DNA of 64,000 bases from Pseudomonas brassicacearum (lineage in GTDB: Bacteria; Pseudomonadota; Gammaproteobacteria; Pseudomonadales; Pseudomonadaceae), in contig NZ_MOBK01000001.1 of NCBI RefSeq assembly GCF_003732265.1, forward strand, positions 558,001 to 622,000, given 5' to 3'. The notes beneath the pieces were generated by a model. The model had not been told where the DNA came from. It worked only from the letters and a program-made list of their open reading frames with translations, and did not search any database. Positions 40,692 to 49,052 of the stretch are shown in pieces. Both the position numbers and the translations under genes were made by a program. Every line of letters starts with the position of its first letter. Position 1 is the stretch's first letter.

Positions 40692-42023
40692 TCAAATGTG
40701 ATAAATCTTACTTGGGTCCAGCCAAAGCCAAATAGCGAGGGCCATGAGCAAAATCCAGGATAAGACGCGGACGACGATCGACGCAGACTGCCGCTTGCGC
40801 GGCACTGGCTCAGTCCCGTCGGCTCCCGGGAACAACCCAGGCGATTCGATCCACTCGGCGATCTTCTTCTGAACGGCGAGATCGTTGTAGAAGAAGCTGT
40901 GACGTTCTCCAGGTTTCGCCTCGCTTGGCGCCCTCCAGAATGACCACTTTGGACCGAAACCGGGTGATTTTCTGTCATGAATATCCAGCAACCAATTCAG
41001 CCAAAGAGACATTTCTCCATAGCCGTATTGGTGAAGCCTGATAAGCGGCCAGAGGATCATCAGACCATGAAGCAATAAAGACAACGCAAGCATCCATAAA
41101 AGCCCCCAAAACTGGAACTCCGCAATCCCGTAGATTGAGCGAATCAGAAATTCAACGATATCCGGAGTTCTTTCATAGAACAGATACAACCGTTTCAGAA
41201 GAACGGCGAAGCCGAGCACGAATGAAATGTAAACAGCCGGCCGAATTGCGTGAGACAAGACGTCGTGGGCGAGATGCGCGAGCCCACCTAGGCCACGCAA
41301 CATTCGCAGGTACATGCGTGCTTCGTCAAAATCGACGGAAATGGCAAATAGTCTTAGGTCCGATACAAACCTGTAGGGCTCGCGCATAGAAGCGTAAAGA
41401 ATATGCTGCTTGGTCCGGGCTTTTTTCAAGGTGGCAGCGAACACCGCGCGTAGGAAGCTTCTTCTCAAGCGCAGCTTGATGGACCACAAAAAAATTCCAA
41501 TAAACAGGAGCAGACAGAAAACATCGACTGCATCGACTTCACCGTCTGCACCGTACACTATGCTCACCACTCCCAACAGGAGAGAGGCACTTGTCCACAG
41601 CCATGCTAGGGAAAGGTTTCGACCGAGTTTGACGATTTCTTCGCCCACGCGGACCGGTACTCGCAGGTCTCGTCGCCGGGAGTGAATGAAGGGCGTGCCG
41701 AGTGTGATGACGCCACTCAAAGACTTTCGAACCAGTTCGTCTCCACATGCGTGAAGGGCGATCGTTCCACCGTGGCTGTGCGCAATGACGAAGTGCTTGG
41801 CATCAGGATATTGTTGACGTTGACGCAGCAATACTTGGGCAATGTCACCCGATGCCTTCAACCGCCCCCCATGTGTGTTGATACCAGGCCATATCGGCGC
41901 AGTTATTAGACAGCCAGGAAATCTGCTCTCCAGGAACTTCCACATTAATGAGTTGGGTCGGATCCATTTGGCATCTGAACTGAAAGTGCCGTGGATCAAC
42001 GTAAATACGAATGGCGGCTTCAT
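40692..42023 (-). CDS. Membrane-associated alpha/beta serine hydrolase
   Basis: 443 residues. The N-terminal 130 residues are an alpha/beta hydrolase: oxyanion-type start FTLIHGTFSSDAKWI and nucleophile elbow IAHSHGGTIAL (GxSxG variant AHSHGG). About five hydrophobic segments follow (LAWLWTSASLLLGVVSIVYG, VFCLLLFIGIFLWSI, YISFVLGFAVLLKRLYLF, WGLLWMLALSLLLHGLMILW, a C-terminal anchor). The late catalytic Asp/His are not obvious. It may be a lipase or esterase; the position next to an integrase and defence operon allows an abortive or effector role, but nothing shows this. Monocistronic. Confidence 0.6.
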   Translation of the reverse strand: MKPPFVFTLIHGTFSSDAKWIRPNSLMWKFLESRFPGCLITAPIWPGINTHGGRLKASGDIAQVLLRQRQQYPDAKHFVIAHSHGGTIALHACGDELVRKSLSGVITLGTPFIHSRRRDLRVPVRVGEEIVKLGRNLSLAWLWTSASLLLGVVSIVYGADGEVDAVDVFCLLLFIGIFLWSIKLRLRRSFLRAVFAATLKKARTKQHILYASMREPYRFVSDLRLFAISVDFDEARMYLRMLRGLGGLAHLAHDVLSHAIRPAVYISFVLGFAVLLKRLYLFYERTPDIVEFLIRSIYGIAEFQFWGLLWMLALSLLLHGLMILWPLIRLHQYGYGEMSLWLNWLLDIHDRKSPGFGPKWSFWRAPSEAKPGERHSFFYNDLAVQKKIAEWIESPGLFPGADGTEPVPRKRQSASIVVRVLSWILLMALAIWLWLDPSKIYHI

Positions 42024-42167
42024 GCATCATTCCCCTGAATGACGGCCGAGCCCACTAGCGACGCTAGGCTGGCGATCCTGGATCGAGTCAATGGGTAAGA
42101 AACGGATATCTCGAACGGCGGCTCCTGGCCGAAAGCAAACGTTCAATGCGAAGACAACAATCCAGCC

Positions 42168-42827
42168 CTACCCCACCCCGCCATGCAGCAACACCCCGTA
42201 CGATTGCAAAAACTCCACCGTGCCATGAAAGATCAAACCAACCCCCATGGCAGAGACAAAGAACCCGACAATGCGCGTGGCAGCATCGATGCCTTGCGGG
42301 CCAATCGTCTTGAGGATGACTTGAGCGTAAGCCAGTGACAAATAGGTGGTGAACATGGTGGCGCAGATGGCCAGCGCCACGACGGCGAAAGACAGCACCG
42401 CATGACTGGCGTCCTTGATGGTGCTGGTCAGGCCGATCACGGTGGCAATCGCACCGGGGCCAAACATGATGGGCATGGCCAGGGGGATGAAAGACACGTC
42501 CTGGTCGGTGTCGTGCCCAGTGGGAATCAGGCTGCTGTTGGGGGTGGGGGCGAACAGCTCGAAACCGATCCGCATCAGAATCACCCCACCGACCACTCGA
42601 ATCATGCTCAGGGGGACGTCGAACAAACGCAGCAGCAGGTTGCCGAAAATCAGGAAAAAGAACATCAGCAACAACGCAAAGAAACAGGCTCTGCGGGCTA
42701 CCCGGCGCAGCTCGGCGACGTCCTTGCCTTGCAACATGCCAAGGAACACGGGAATCGCTTCCAGTGGGTTGATGATGGCCAGCAACGTGGTAAACATGCC
42801 GATAAACAGCGTGACATAGGTGTTCAT
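42168..42827 (-). CDS. MarC family integral membrane protein
   Basis: 219 residues with six hydrophobic helices and the MarC/UPF0056 pattern: LLAIINPLEAIPVFLGMLQG at the N-terminus, MIRVVGGVILMRIGFELF, IPLAMPIMFGPGAIATVIGL in the middle. The true function is not established; an early link to multiple antibiotic resistance was not upheld. It appears to resume the ordinary chromosome after the island. Confidence 0.92.
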   Translation of the reverse strand: MNTYVTLFIGMFTTLLAIINPLEAIPVFLGMLQGKDVAELRRVARRACFFALLLMFFFLIFGNLLLRLFDVPLSMIRVVGGVILMRIGFELFAPTPNSSLIPTGHDTDQDVSFIPLAMPIMFGPGAIATVIGLTSTIKDASHAVLSFAVVALAICATMFTTYLSLAYAQVILKTIGPQGIDAATRIVGFFVSAMGVGLIFHGTVEFLQSYGVLLHGGVG

Positions 42828-42915
42828 AGCGCACCTTCGAGGAGAGACCGCGTTACATCACCTTAGCGGATGATGAGCAATGAGCCCGTCAGGAGCGCTG
42901 AACACCGCAATTTTT

Positions 42916-43003
42916 GTGGGAGCGAGCTTGCTCGCGATGACGGCGGCACAGTCAACACTTGTATTGCCTGACAGTCCGCCATCGCGAGCAAGCTCGCTCC
43001 CAC
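42916..43003. repeat. REP pair (GTGGGAGCGAGC type)
   Basis: GTGGGAGCGAGCTTGCTCGC at 42916-42935, ending GATG at 42939, and its exact reverse complement at 42980-43003, 40 nt apart. This is the classic REP of the P. fluorescens group, in the inverted-pair REPIN form. It belongs to a different family from the pairs at 908 and 6666. Confidence 0.9.
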
Positions 43004-43043
43004 AGGTTTTGTTCCCTGCCTGATAAACGTCGAGGCTTGCTCA

Positions 43044-43083
43044 ATACATATGGATAACCGTATATTCGGATAACCATATGTAT
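43044..43083. promoter_or_regulatory. ArsR operator region
   Basis: ATACATATGG (43044-43053) and CCATATGTAT (43074-43083) are perfect inverted repeats. Inside them GGATAACC occurs twice in direct orientation, starting at 43052 and 43068. The region lies directly upstream of the arsR start at 43096, as expected for autoregulation by an ArsR repressor released by arsenite or antimonite. Confidence 0.65.
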
Positions 43084-43095
43084 CGAGCCGTGTCC

Positions 43096-43443
43096 ATGCT
43101 GACCCCCGCCGCCGTATTCAAATGCCTCTCCGACGAAACCCGTGCGCGGGCCACGTTGCTCATCACCCGTGAGGGTGAGTTGTGCGTGTGCGAATTGGTC
43201 TGCGCCCTGGACGACAGTCAACCGAAAATCTCCCGCCATCTGGCTCAGCTCCGTGCGTGTGGGCTGCTGCTCGATCGGCGTCAGGGTCAGTGGGTCTATT
43301 ACCGGCTCAATCCTGATTTGCCGGGTTGGGTGCGCGCCATTCTTGAGACCACGCTCGCGGCCAACACTGCCTGGCTTGAGGAAAACAGCGCTCGACTCGA
43401 TGCAATGGGCGACCGCCCGCTCAACACCACTGCCTGCTGCTGA
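43096..43443 (+). CDS. arsR: Arsenic-responsive ArsR family repressor
   Basis: 115 residues from the ATG at 43096; an earlier ATG at 43078 falls within the operator palindrome and adds only MYRAVS. Winged helix with the family start AAVFKCLSDETRARATLLI, the metal site ELCVCELV (CxC in alpha 3) and recognition helix QPKISRHLAQLR. It binds As(III)/Sb(III) and derepresses the ars genes. The C-terminal CC may add a ligand. It is 25 nt upstream of arsC. Confidence 0.93.
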   Translation: MLTPAAVFKCLSDETRARATLLITREGELCVCELVCALDDSQPKISRHLAQLRACGLLLDRRQGQWVYYRLNPDLPGWVRAILETTLAANTAWLEENSARLDAMGDRPLNTTACC

Positions 43444-43468
43444 TTCTGTTCATCACCCTGGAGTCCCC

Positions 43469-43939
43469 ATGCGCGTCCTGTTTATGTGTACCGCCAATAG
43501 TTGCCGCAGCATCCTGTCCGAAGCGATGTTCAATCATCTTGCGCCGGAGGGTTTCGAGGCTGTCAGCGCCGGCAGCTTTCCCAAAGGACAAGTGCTGCCG
43601 CGCAGCCTGACCACGTTGCAAGAGGCCGGGATTGCCATCGACGGGTTAAGCAGCAAAGGCAATGACGCCTTCGAGGCCAACCCGCCGGACATTGTCATCA
43701 CCGTCTGCGACAAGGCCGCCGGAGAGTCGTGCCCGGTCTACTTCGGGCCGGCGTTGAAAGCCCATTGGGGGCTGGAGGATCCGTCCGAGGTGAAGGGCGA
43801 TGAGGCAGCCGTCTCCGCCGCCTTTCACTCGACCCTGGCGCGCATCGAAACGCGCTGCCGGGCCTTCCTCGCCCTGCCCTTCACCGAACTTGATCGCGAT
43901 GCATTGAAGCGCGAACTCGACCGCATCAGCACCCTATAA
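43469..43939 (+). CDS. arsC: Arsenate reductase, low-molecular-weight phosphatase type
   Basis: 156 residues. The active-site loop is MCTANSCRS (CX5R), and the redox Cys pair lies in [15 protein letters not shown], the arrangement of thioredoxin- or mycothiol-independent LMW-PTP ArsC enzymes. It reduces arsenate to arsenite. It lies between arsR and arsH; the usual arsB or acr3 efflux gene between arsR and arsC is missing. Confidence 0.93.
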   Translation: MRVLFMCTANSCRSILSEAMFNHLAPEGFEAVSAGSFPKGQVLPRSLTTLQEAGIAIDGLSSKGNDAFEANPPDIVITVCDKAAGESCPVYFGPALKAHWGLEDPSEVKGDEAAVSAAFHSTLARIETRCRAFLALPFTELDRDALKRELDRISTL

Positions 43940-43950
43940 CCGGAGCCCCC

Positions 43951-44646
43951 ATGAACCACCCTCTGCCTAATCTCGATGCGTCTTTGATCGAGCCCATCGC
44001 CAAAGATCACGACGGCCAGCACAAGCCGCGAATCCTGTTGCTGTACGGGTCGACCCGCGCACGGTCGTTCAGTCGGCTGCTGGTGGAAGAAGCCGCCCGC
44101 CTGCTCGAACACTTCGGTGCAGAAACGCGGATCTTCAATCCTTCGGGTCTGCCGCTGCCGGACGATGCGCCGGGCGATCACCCTAAAGTCCAGGAGCTGC
44201 TTGAGCTGATGCAATGGTCCGAAGGACAGGTCTGGTGTTCACCCGAGCGCCACGGTTCCATGTCGGCCGTGTTCAAGGCGCAGATTGACTGGGTGCCGCT
44301 GGCATTGGGCGCCGTTCGCCCGACCCAGGGGAAGACGCTCGCGGTGATGCAGGTTTGCGGTGGCTCCCAATCGTTTAACGTGGTCAACCAGTTGCGCGTG
44401 CTGGGGCGCTGGATGCGCATGTTCACGATCCCCAACCAGTCTTCCGTGCCGAAAGCCTTTCTGGAGTTTGACGAAGGAAATCGCATGAAACCCTCCGCGC
44501 TGTACGACCGGGTCGTTGACGTCATGGAAGAGCTGGTGAAGTTCACGTTGCTGCTACGGGATCGTCCGGATCTGGTTGACCGTTATTCGGAACGCAAGGA
44601 ATCGGCGCAAGAGCTGTCGCAGCGGGTGAATCAACGGTCGATTTGA
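43951..44646 (+). CDS. arsH: ArsH NADPH-dependent FMN reductase (organoarsenical resistance)
   Basis: 231 residues, typical ArsH length. Flavodoxin-like fold with the FMN loop [34 protein letters not shown] and [16 protein letters not shown], all diagnostic for ArsH. It oxidises trivalent methylated or aromatic arsenicals to the pentavalent form. It is 11 nt after arsC. The downstream quinone reductase is convergent. Confidence 0.95.
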   Translation: MNHPLPNLDASLIEPIAKDHDGQHKPRILLLYGSTRARSFSRLLVEEAARLLEHFGAETRIFNPSGLPLPDDAPGDHPKVQELLELMQWSEGQVWCSPERHGSMSAVFKAQIDWVPLALGAVRPTQGKTLAVMQVCGGSQSFNVVNQLRVLGRWMRMFTIPNQSSVPKAFLEFDEGNRMKPSALYDRVVDVMEELVKFTLLLRDRPDLVDRYSERKESAQELSQRVNQRSI

Positions 44647-44674
44647 TCGCTCGGAGTACTCGCGCGGAATTGGC

Positions 44675-45373
44675 TTAGAGCGGATAAAGCCGATCATCGA
44701 ACTGACTCAACCGCGGGTATTCGATGGGCTCATCGGCGTCGATGGTTTCCAGGCGCTGGCGATAGCTGAGCAGAAATGCCTGACGGGCTTCAGCGCTGAT
44801 ATACGGCACGTGCCACCCGACAAAAGGCGTTAGCACCTCCAACCCGACGTAAGCCAACGTCCCGCGCAACAGTGGGCGCAACATGTCCTCAAGGGGACCA
44901 TGAATCGCGCCCTCGCCGAACATATGCTCACGCCCGCCCAACGTCACGGTGACCAGCGCTTTTTTGCCGCTCAGGCCACCTTGATCGTAGAAACGCTTGC
45001 CGCCGTAGCAGATGCCGGAGACCAGCACCCGATCAATCCAGCCCTTGAGGATGGCCGGTGTCGAGAACCAGTAAATCGGAAAGTTGAGGATCAGCAGATC
45101 CGCCCATAACAGCTTGTCCAACTCGTGTTGGATATCGGCCGCGAGTGTCTGCTCCTTGCTGTTGCACCGCTGTTCGAGCGCGTAAACCAGGTACTCGGGA
45201 TTGTCCCTGACGCTGAAGTCTTCGGCACTAGCCACCGGGTTCCACTGCATCGCGTACAGGTCGGAGATCTGCACTTCATGCCCTTGAGCCTGCAAGGTCT
45301 CAACCGCCTGGTCGCGCAGTGCCGCGGTAAAGGATTTCGGCTCGGGATGGGCGTGGACGATGAATACTTTCAT
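44675..45373 (-). CDS. NAD(P)H-dependent quinone oxidoreductase (NQO1/KefF-like flavoprotein)
   Basis: 232 residues, flavodoxin-like fold of the NAD(P)H dehydrogenase (quinone) family: VHAHPEPKSFTAALRDQAVE, WADLLILNFPIYWFSTPAIL, KGWIDRVLVSGICYG and VTLGGREHMFGEGAIHG. It uses FMN or FAD for two-electron reduction. Its start overlaps the RND transporter stop by 4 bp (ATGA), so it is the last gene of the DUF1302 operon and may reduce a quinone-like intermediate of that pathway. Confidence 0.88.
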   Translation of the reverse strand: MKVFIVHAHPEPKSFTAALRDQAVETLQAQGHEVQISDLYAMQWNPVASAEDFSVRDNPEYLVYALEQRCNSKEQTLAADIQHELDKLLWADLLILNFPIYWFSTPAILKGWIDRVLVSGICYGGKRFYDQGGLSGKKALVTVTLGGREHMFGEGAIHGPLEDMLRPLLRGTLAYVGLEVLTPFVGWHVPYISAEARQAFLLSYRQRLETIDADEPIEYPRLSQFDDRLYPL

Positions 45374-47856
45374 GGTGTTTCCTTGATCTTCGAGTAGCGG
45401 GGTTCACTGACGCGTCGACTGATCCGTGCGCCGTTCAACAGGAAATACGACAGGGCTGGAATCAGGATCAGCGCGCCGAGCATGTTCCACAGGAACATGA
45501 AGGTCAGCAGGATGCCCATGTCGGCCTGGAACTTGATCGGCGACCAGACCCAGCACACCACGCCCGCGGCCAGGGTGATGCCGACCAGCCCGACCACGCG
45601 ACCGGTGAACGACACCGCGTTGCGGTACGACTGGGACAGCGACAGGCCCTGGCGCTGGAAGTGCAGCTGGACGCTGAGCAGGTACAACGCGTAGTCGACG
45701 CCGATGCCGACGCCCAGCGCAATCACCGGCAAGGTCGCGACTTTCACACCGATGCCCATCGCCACCATTAAGGCTTCGCAGAGGATCGAGGTCAGCACCA
45801 GCGGCAGCAGCGCCACCAGCGTCGCCCGCCAGCTGCGGAAGGTGATCAGGCAGAACAACGTCACCGCCGCGTACACGTACAGCAGCATGGTGTGATTGGC
45901 CTCACGCACGACGATGTTGGTCGCGGCTTCGATCCCGGCGCTACCGGCAGCGAGCAGGAACTGGCGATCCTCGGTGCTGTTTTCCTTGGCGAATTTATCG
46001 GCGATGGCGACCACGGCGTCGAGGGTTTCGGCCTTGTGATCCTTGAGGAACGCGATCACCGGCATCAGCGAGCAGTTGTTGTTGAACAGCTCCGGCGAGT
46101 TGACCGAGGCTTGTTGCGCCGCGTAGTTGAGCACGTCCTGGTTACGCTGGATGCTGTTGAGCTTGGGGTTGCCCTCGTAGGTGCCGGCGGTGATCTGGCG
46201 CACGGCGTTGACCAGCGACGTCGTCGCCCGCACACCCGGACTCTGTTGCAGTTCCCAGGCCAGACGGTCGGCCAATACCAGGGTCTTGTAGTTGAGGCAG
46301 CCTTCCGGCGCGGTCTTGATCATCACCGCGAACAGGTCGCTGGACAGCGCGTAATGCTGGGTGATGTAGGCGTTGTCGCGGTTGTAGCGCGAGTCGGCCC
46401 GCAGCTCCGGGGCCCCGCTTTCGAGGTCGCCGATTTTCAGGTGCAGGCTGACCATGAAGCCGCCGACGCCCATCAACACCGCGACCACGACTGCACCGGT
46501 GGCCCACTTGCGGGTGGTGAAACGGTCGAGCAAATCCCAGAGTCGGCCGAAGCCTTTGTTCTTTTCCGCGCGGGTGTCGATTTTCAGAGCACGTTCGGCG
46601 GCCTTGGCGCCCACGCCGACGTACGACAGCGCCACCGGCATCAGCAGCAGCGAGGTAAAAATCAGCACCGCAACACCGATGCTGGCGGTGATCGCCAGGT
46701 CCTGGATCACCGGAATGTCGATCAGCATCAACACCGCAAAACCCACGGCGTCGGCCAGCAACGCGGTGACGCCGGCGATGAACAGACGGCGGAAGGTGTA
46801 GCGCGCAGCGATCAGTTTGTGGGTGCCGCGGGCGATGTCCTGCATGATGCCGTTCATCTTCTGCGCGGCATGGGACACGCCGATGGCGAAGATCAAAAAC
46901 GGCACCAGCACCGAATACGGGTCGATGGCGTAACCCAGCCAGGCGACGATGCCCAGTTGCCAGACCACCGCAATCAGCGAGCAGCCGACCACCAGCAAGG
47001 TGCTGCGCACGCAGCGGGTGTAGGCGTAAATAATGATCAGAGAAGTGATCACGGCCAGGCCGAAAAACATCATCACCTGAATCAGGCCATCGATCAGGTC
47101 GCCCATCAATTTGGCGAAACCGATCACCCGAACCTTGTAGTGACCCTTGCCCTCTTCACCGGACTTGCGCGCCGCGCTGTCACCGGCGTATTCAATCTTG
47201 TCGCGCAGCTGCTCTTCGAGCATCTGCGAGAATTCGTGATAGTTGATGCTCTGGCCGGTGGCCGAGGCTTTGTCCAGCAGCGGCACAATCAGCATGCTCG
47301 ACTTGAAGTCGCTGGCGACCAGGCTGCCGACGATCCCGGCGCGGGATATGTTCTGGCGCAGTTGTTCGATTTGTTCAGGCTTGCCCTGGTAGGTGTCCGG
47401 CATCACCGAGCCACCCTGGAAGCCTTCCTCGGTGACCTCGGTCCAGCGCACCGACGGGCTCCACAACGACTTCATCCACGCCCGATCAACGCCTTCGGTG
47501 AGGAACAGTTGGTCGTTGACCTGCTTGAGCACGTCGAGGTATTCAGGGTCGAAAATGTCGCCCTGGGTGTTTTCCACCACCACGCGCACCGAGTTGCCCA
47601 GACCACGCAGCGATGCGCGATTCTCCAGGAAATTCTGGATGTACGGCTGGCTCTGCGGAATCATTTTTTCGAAGCTGGGGCGCAGCTCCAGGCGGGTCGC
47701 CGCCATGAAGCCCAGCACCACGGTGGCGAGCGCCATCAGCAGCATGAATACAGGGCGGTAGTTGAATACCAGGCGTTCCAGCAGGTTGCCGGAGCGGCGG
47801 TCGAAGTCCAGCAGTTCGCGGATCACCGGCATGGTGTCTTGCTTCAAATTGCCCAT
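45370..47856 (-). CDS. RND superfamily (MMPL/HpnN-like) transporter
   Basis: 828 residues from the ATG at 47856. About twelve membrane helices in two halves, each preceded by a periplasmic domain: first half VFMLLMALATVVLGFMAATR and LIIIYAYTRCVRSTLLVVGC; second half FRSWRATLVALLPLVLTSIL and VIALGVGIGVDYALYLLSVQ with the RND GxxxDY element. Single-polypeptide RND proteins of this type move hydrophobic molecules such as lipids and hopanoids. With DUF1302/DUF1329/YCF48 it forms a recurring set in organisms that handle hydrophobic substrates. Confidence 0.9.
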   Translation of the reverse strand: MGNLKQDTMPVIRELLDFDRRSGNLLERLVFNYRPVFMLLMALATVVLGFMAATRLELRPSFEKMIPQSQPYIQNFLENRASLRGLGNSVRVVVENTQGDIFDPEYLDVLKQVNDQLFLTEGVDRAWMKSLWSPSVRWTEVTEEGFQGGSVMPDTYQGKPEQIEQLRQNISRAGIVGSLVASDFKSSMLIVPLLDKASATGQSINYHEFSQMLEEQLRDKIEYAGDSAARKSGEEGKGHYKVRVIGFAKLMGDLIDGLIQVMMFFGLAVITSLIIIYAYTRCVRSTLLVVGCSLIAVVWQLGIVAWLGYAIDPYSVLVPFLIFAIGVSHAAQKMNGIMQDIARGTHKLIAARYTFRRLFIAGVTALLADAVGFAVLMLIDIPVIQDLAITASIGVAVLIFTSLLLMPVALSYVGVGAKAAERALKIDTRAEKNKGFGRLWDLLDRFTTRKWATGAVVVAVLMGVGGFMVSLHLKIGDLESGAPELRADSRYNRDNAYITQHYALSSDLFAVMIKTAPEGCLNYKTLVLADRLAWELQQSPGVRATTSLVNAVRQITAGTYEGNPKLNSIQRNQDVLNYAAQQASVNSPELFNNNCSLMPVIAFLKDHKAETLDAVVAIADKFAKENSTEDRQFLLAAGSAGIEAATNIVVREANHTMLLYVYAAVTLFCLITFRSWRATLVALLPLVLTSILCEALMVAMGIGVKVATLPVIALGVGIGVDYALYLLSVQLHFQRQGLSLSQSYRNAVSFTGRVVGLVGITLAAGVVCWVWSPIKFQADMGILLTFMFLWNMLGALILIPALSYFLLNGARISRRVSEPRYSKIKETP

Positions 47857-47884
47857 GTCTGGGTACTCACTCTGATTCTTATAA

Positions 47885-48952
47885 TTATTCGACGGACAGC
47901 GTACGCACACCACGGCCACCGACCAGCACCAGAGCGCCATCGGCGGCCAATGCTGCACTGGCTACCGGCGTCTGTTGAGACTGTGGCATCAATTGCAGCG
48001 GGGCATTGTCTCCTCGGCTCATGAGCATGTGCCCGGCCTGGGTGAACAGCCGGAAATGGCCCTCGGCGTCCAGGGTGGCAGCGGTGATGCTGACCTGCAG
48101 ACCGCTGTCGAGCCGAGTCCAGTTGAGACCACCGTCGGTGCTGCGCAACACATTGCCGCGCAAACCATAGACCAGCACTTCGCCGGGCTTGCCGAGCACG
48201 CCGAAAAAGCTGCCCTGATAAGGCGTCGGCACGGCGGCGAAGCGCTCGCTGGCGTCATCCCATTTGAGCAAAAGGCCTTGCTCGCCGGCGATGTACAAGG
48301 CGTCGCCGGTCGAGGCGATGGCGTTCAGGTGAAAACCTTGCGGATTCTCGGTGCAGTCCTGAAACGGAACCCAGGTCTGGCCGCCGTCCACGGTGCGCAG
48401 GATCAGGTTGAACACACCGATCGCGAAACCGACTTTGTCGTCGGCGAACCAGACGTCGAGCAAGGGTTTGTCCGCGCCCTGCTCCATCAGGCGCTGGCCT
48501 TCGGCGACCCACAGCGGCCAGTGTTCGTTGTCCGGCTCGGCATTCGCCAAGGCGGCGTAATGCTTGAGCATCAACTCGCCAATCTGGCGGCCATCGAGCT
48601 GCTTGCGCCAGGTCGCGCCGGCATCGCTGCTGTGCAAAATCACGCCATCGTTGCCCACCGCCCAGCCCTGCGCGGCGGTCGGAAAATACACGGCAGTCAA
48701 GTCGGAGCTGACCGGTACTTCGGCCTGCTGCCAGTTCTGCCCGCCATCATCAGAATAAAGAATGTGCCCGCGTTGCCCCACGGTGACCAGACGCTGGCCT
48801 GCATGGGCGATGCCCAACAAGGGGCTGCGCACGGCCAGCTCGCTCGATTGAGCCGGCAGGTCGAGCACGTCAATGTAGGTCGCGGCCTGCGCACTGCCCT
48901 GCAACACGGCCAGCAGCATCAGTAGCGTGATCTTCTTTTTACGGGAGCCCAT
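47885..48952 (-). CDS. YCF48-type beta-propeller periplasmic protein
   Basis: 355 residues with a Sec signal peptide (ITLLMLLAVLQGSAQA). Several propeller blades with the BNR/Ycf48 pattern are seen: GHILYSDDGGQNWQQ, GVILHSSDAGATWRK, NLILRTVDGGQTWVP and NVLRSTDGGLNWTRL. Ycf48-like proteins act as assembly or scaffold factors. Beside an RND transporter it probably stabilises the envelope complex. A terminator-like hairpin lies between it and the DUF1329 gene upstream. Confidence 0.88.
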   Translation of the reverse strand: MGSRKKKITLLMLLAVLQGSAQAATYIDVLDLPAQSSELAVRSPLLGIAHAGQRLVTVGQRGHILYSDDGGQNWQQAEVPVSSDLTAVYFPTAAQGWAVGNDGVILHSSDAGATWRKQLDGRQIGELMLKHYAALANAEPDNEHWPLWVAEGQRLMEQGADKPLLDVWFADDKVGFAIGVFNLILRTVDGGQTWVPFQDCTENPQGFHLNAIASTGDALYIAGEQGLLLKWDDASERFAAVPTPYQGSFFGVLGKPGEVLVYGLRGNVLRSTDGGLNWTRLDSGLQVSITAATLDAEGHFRLFTQAGHMLMSRGDNAPLQLMPQSQQTPVASAALAADGALVLVGGRGVRTLSVE

Positions 48953-48969
48953 GTTGCGCCCTCATGATA

Positions 48970-49008
48970 AAAAAAGGCGCCGGTGTGTACGCGAGTACAA
49001 GCCGGCGC
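48970..49008 (-). terminator. Intrinsic terminator inside the DUF1302 operon
   Basis: On the minus strand GCGCCGG (49008-49002) pairs with CCGGCGC (48983-48977), with an inner TGTAC/GTACA stem, and is followed by C and seven T residues. It sits 44 nt after the DUF1329 stop and about 20 nt before the YCF48 start. Partial read-through would give more DUF1302/DUF1329 than YCF48/RND protein. Confidence 0.7.
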
Positions 49009-49052
49009 AAAATACTGCACGATGCACATCGGCAGTAGCGGCGAAGAAGGTG

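Noticed and set aside
45892..48024. 710-residue open frame antisense to the RND transporter
   Set aside because: It is very rich in His, Gln and Arg, the usual product of the opposite strand of a high-GC gene, and has no RBS or domain.
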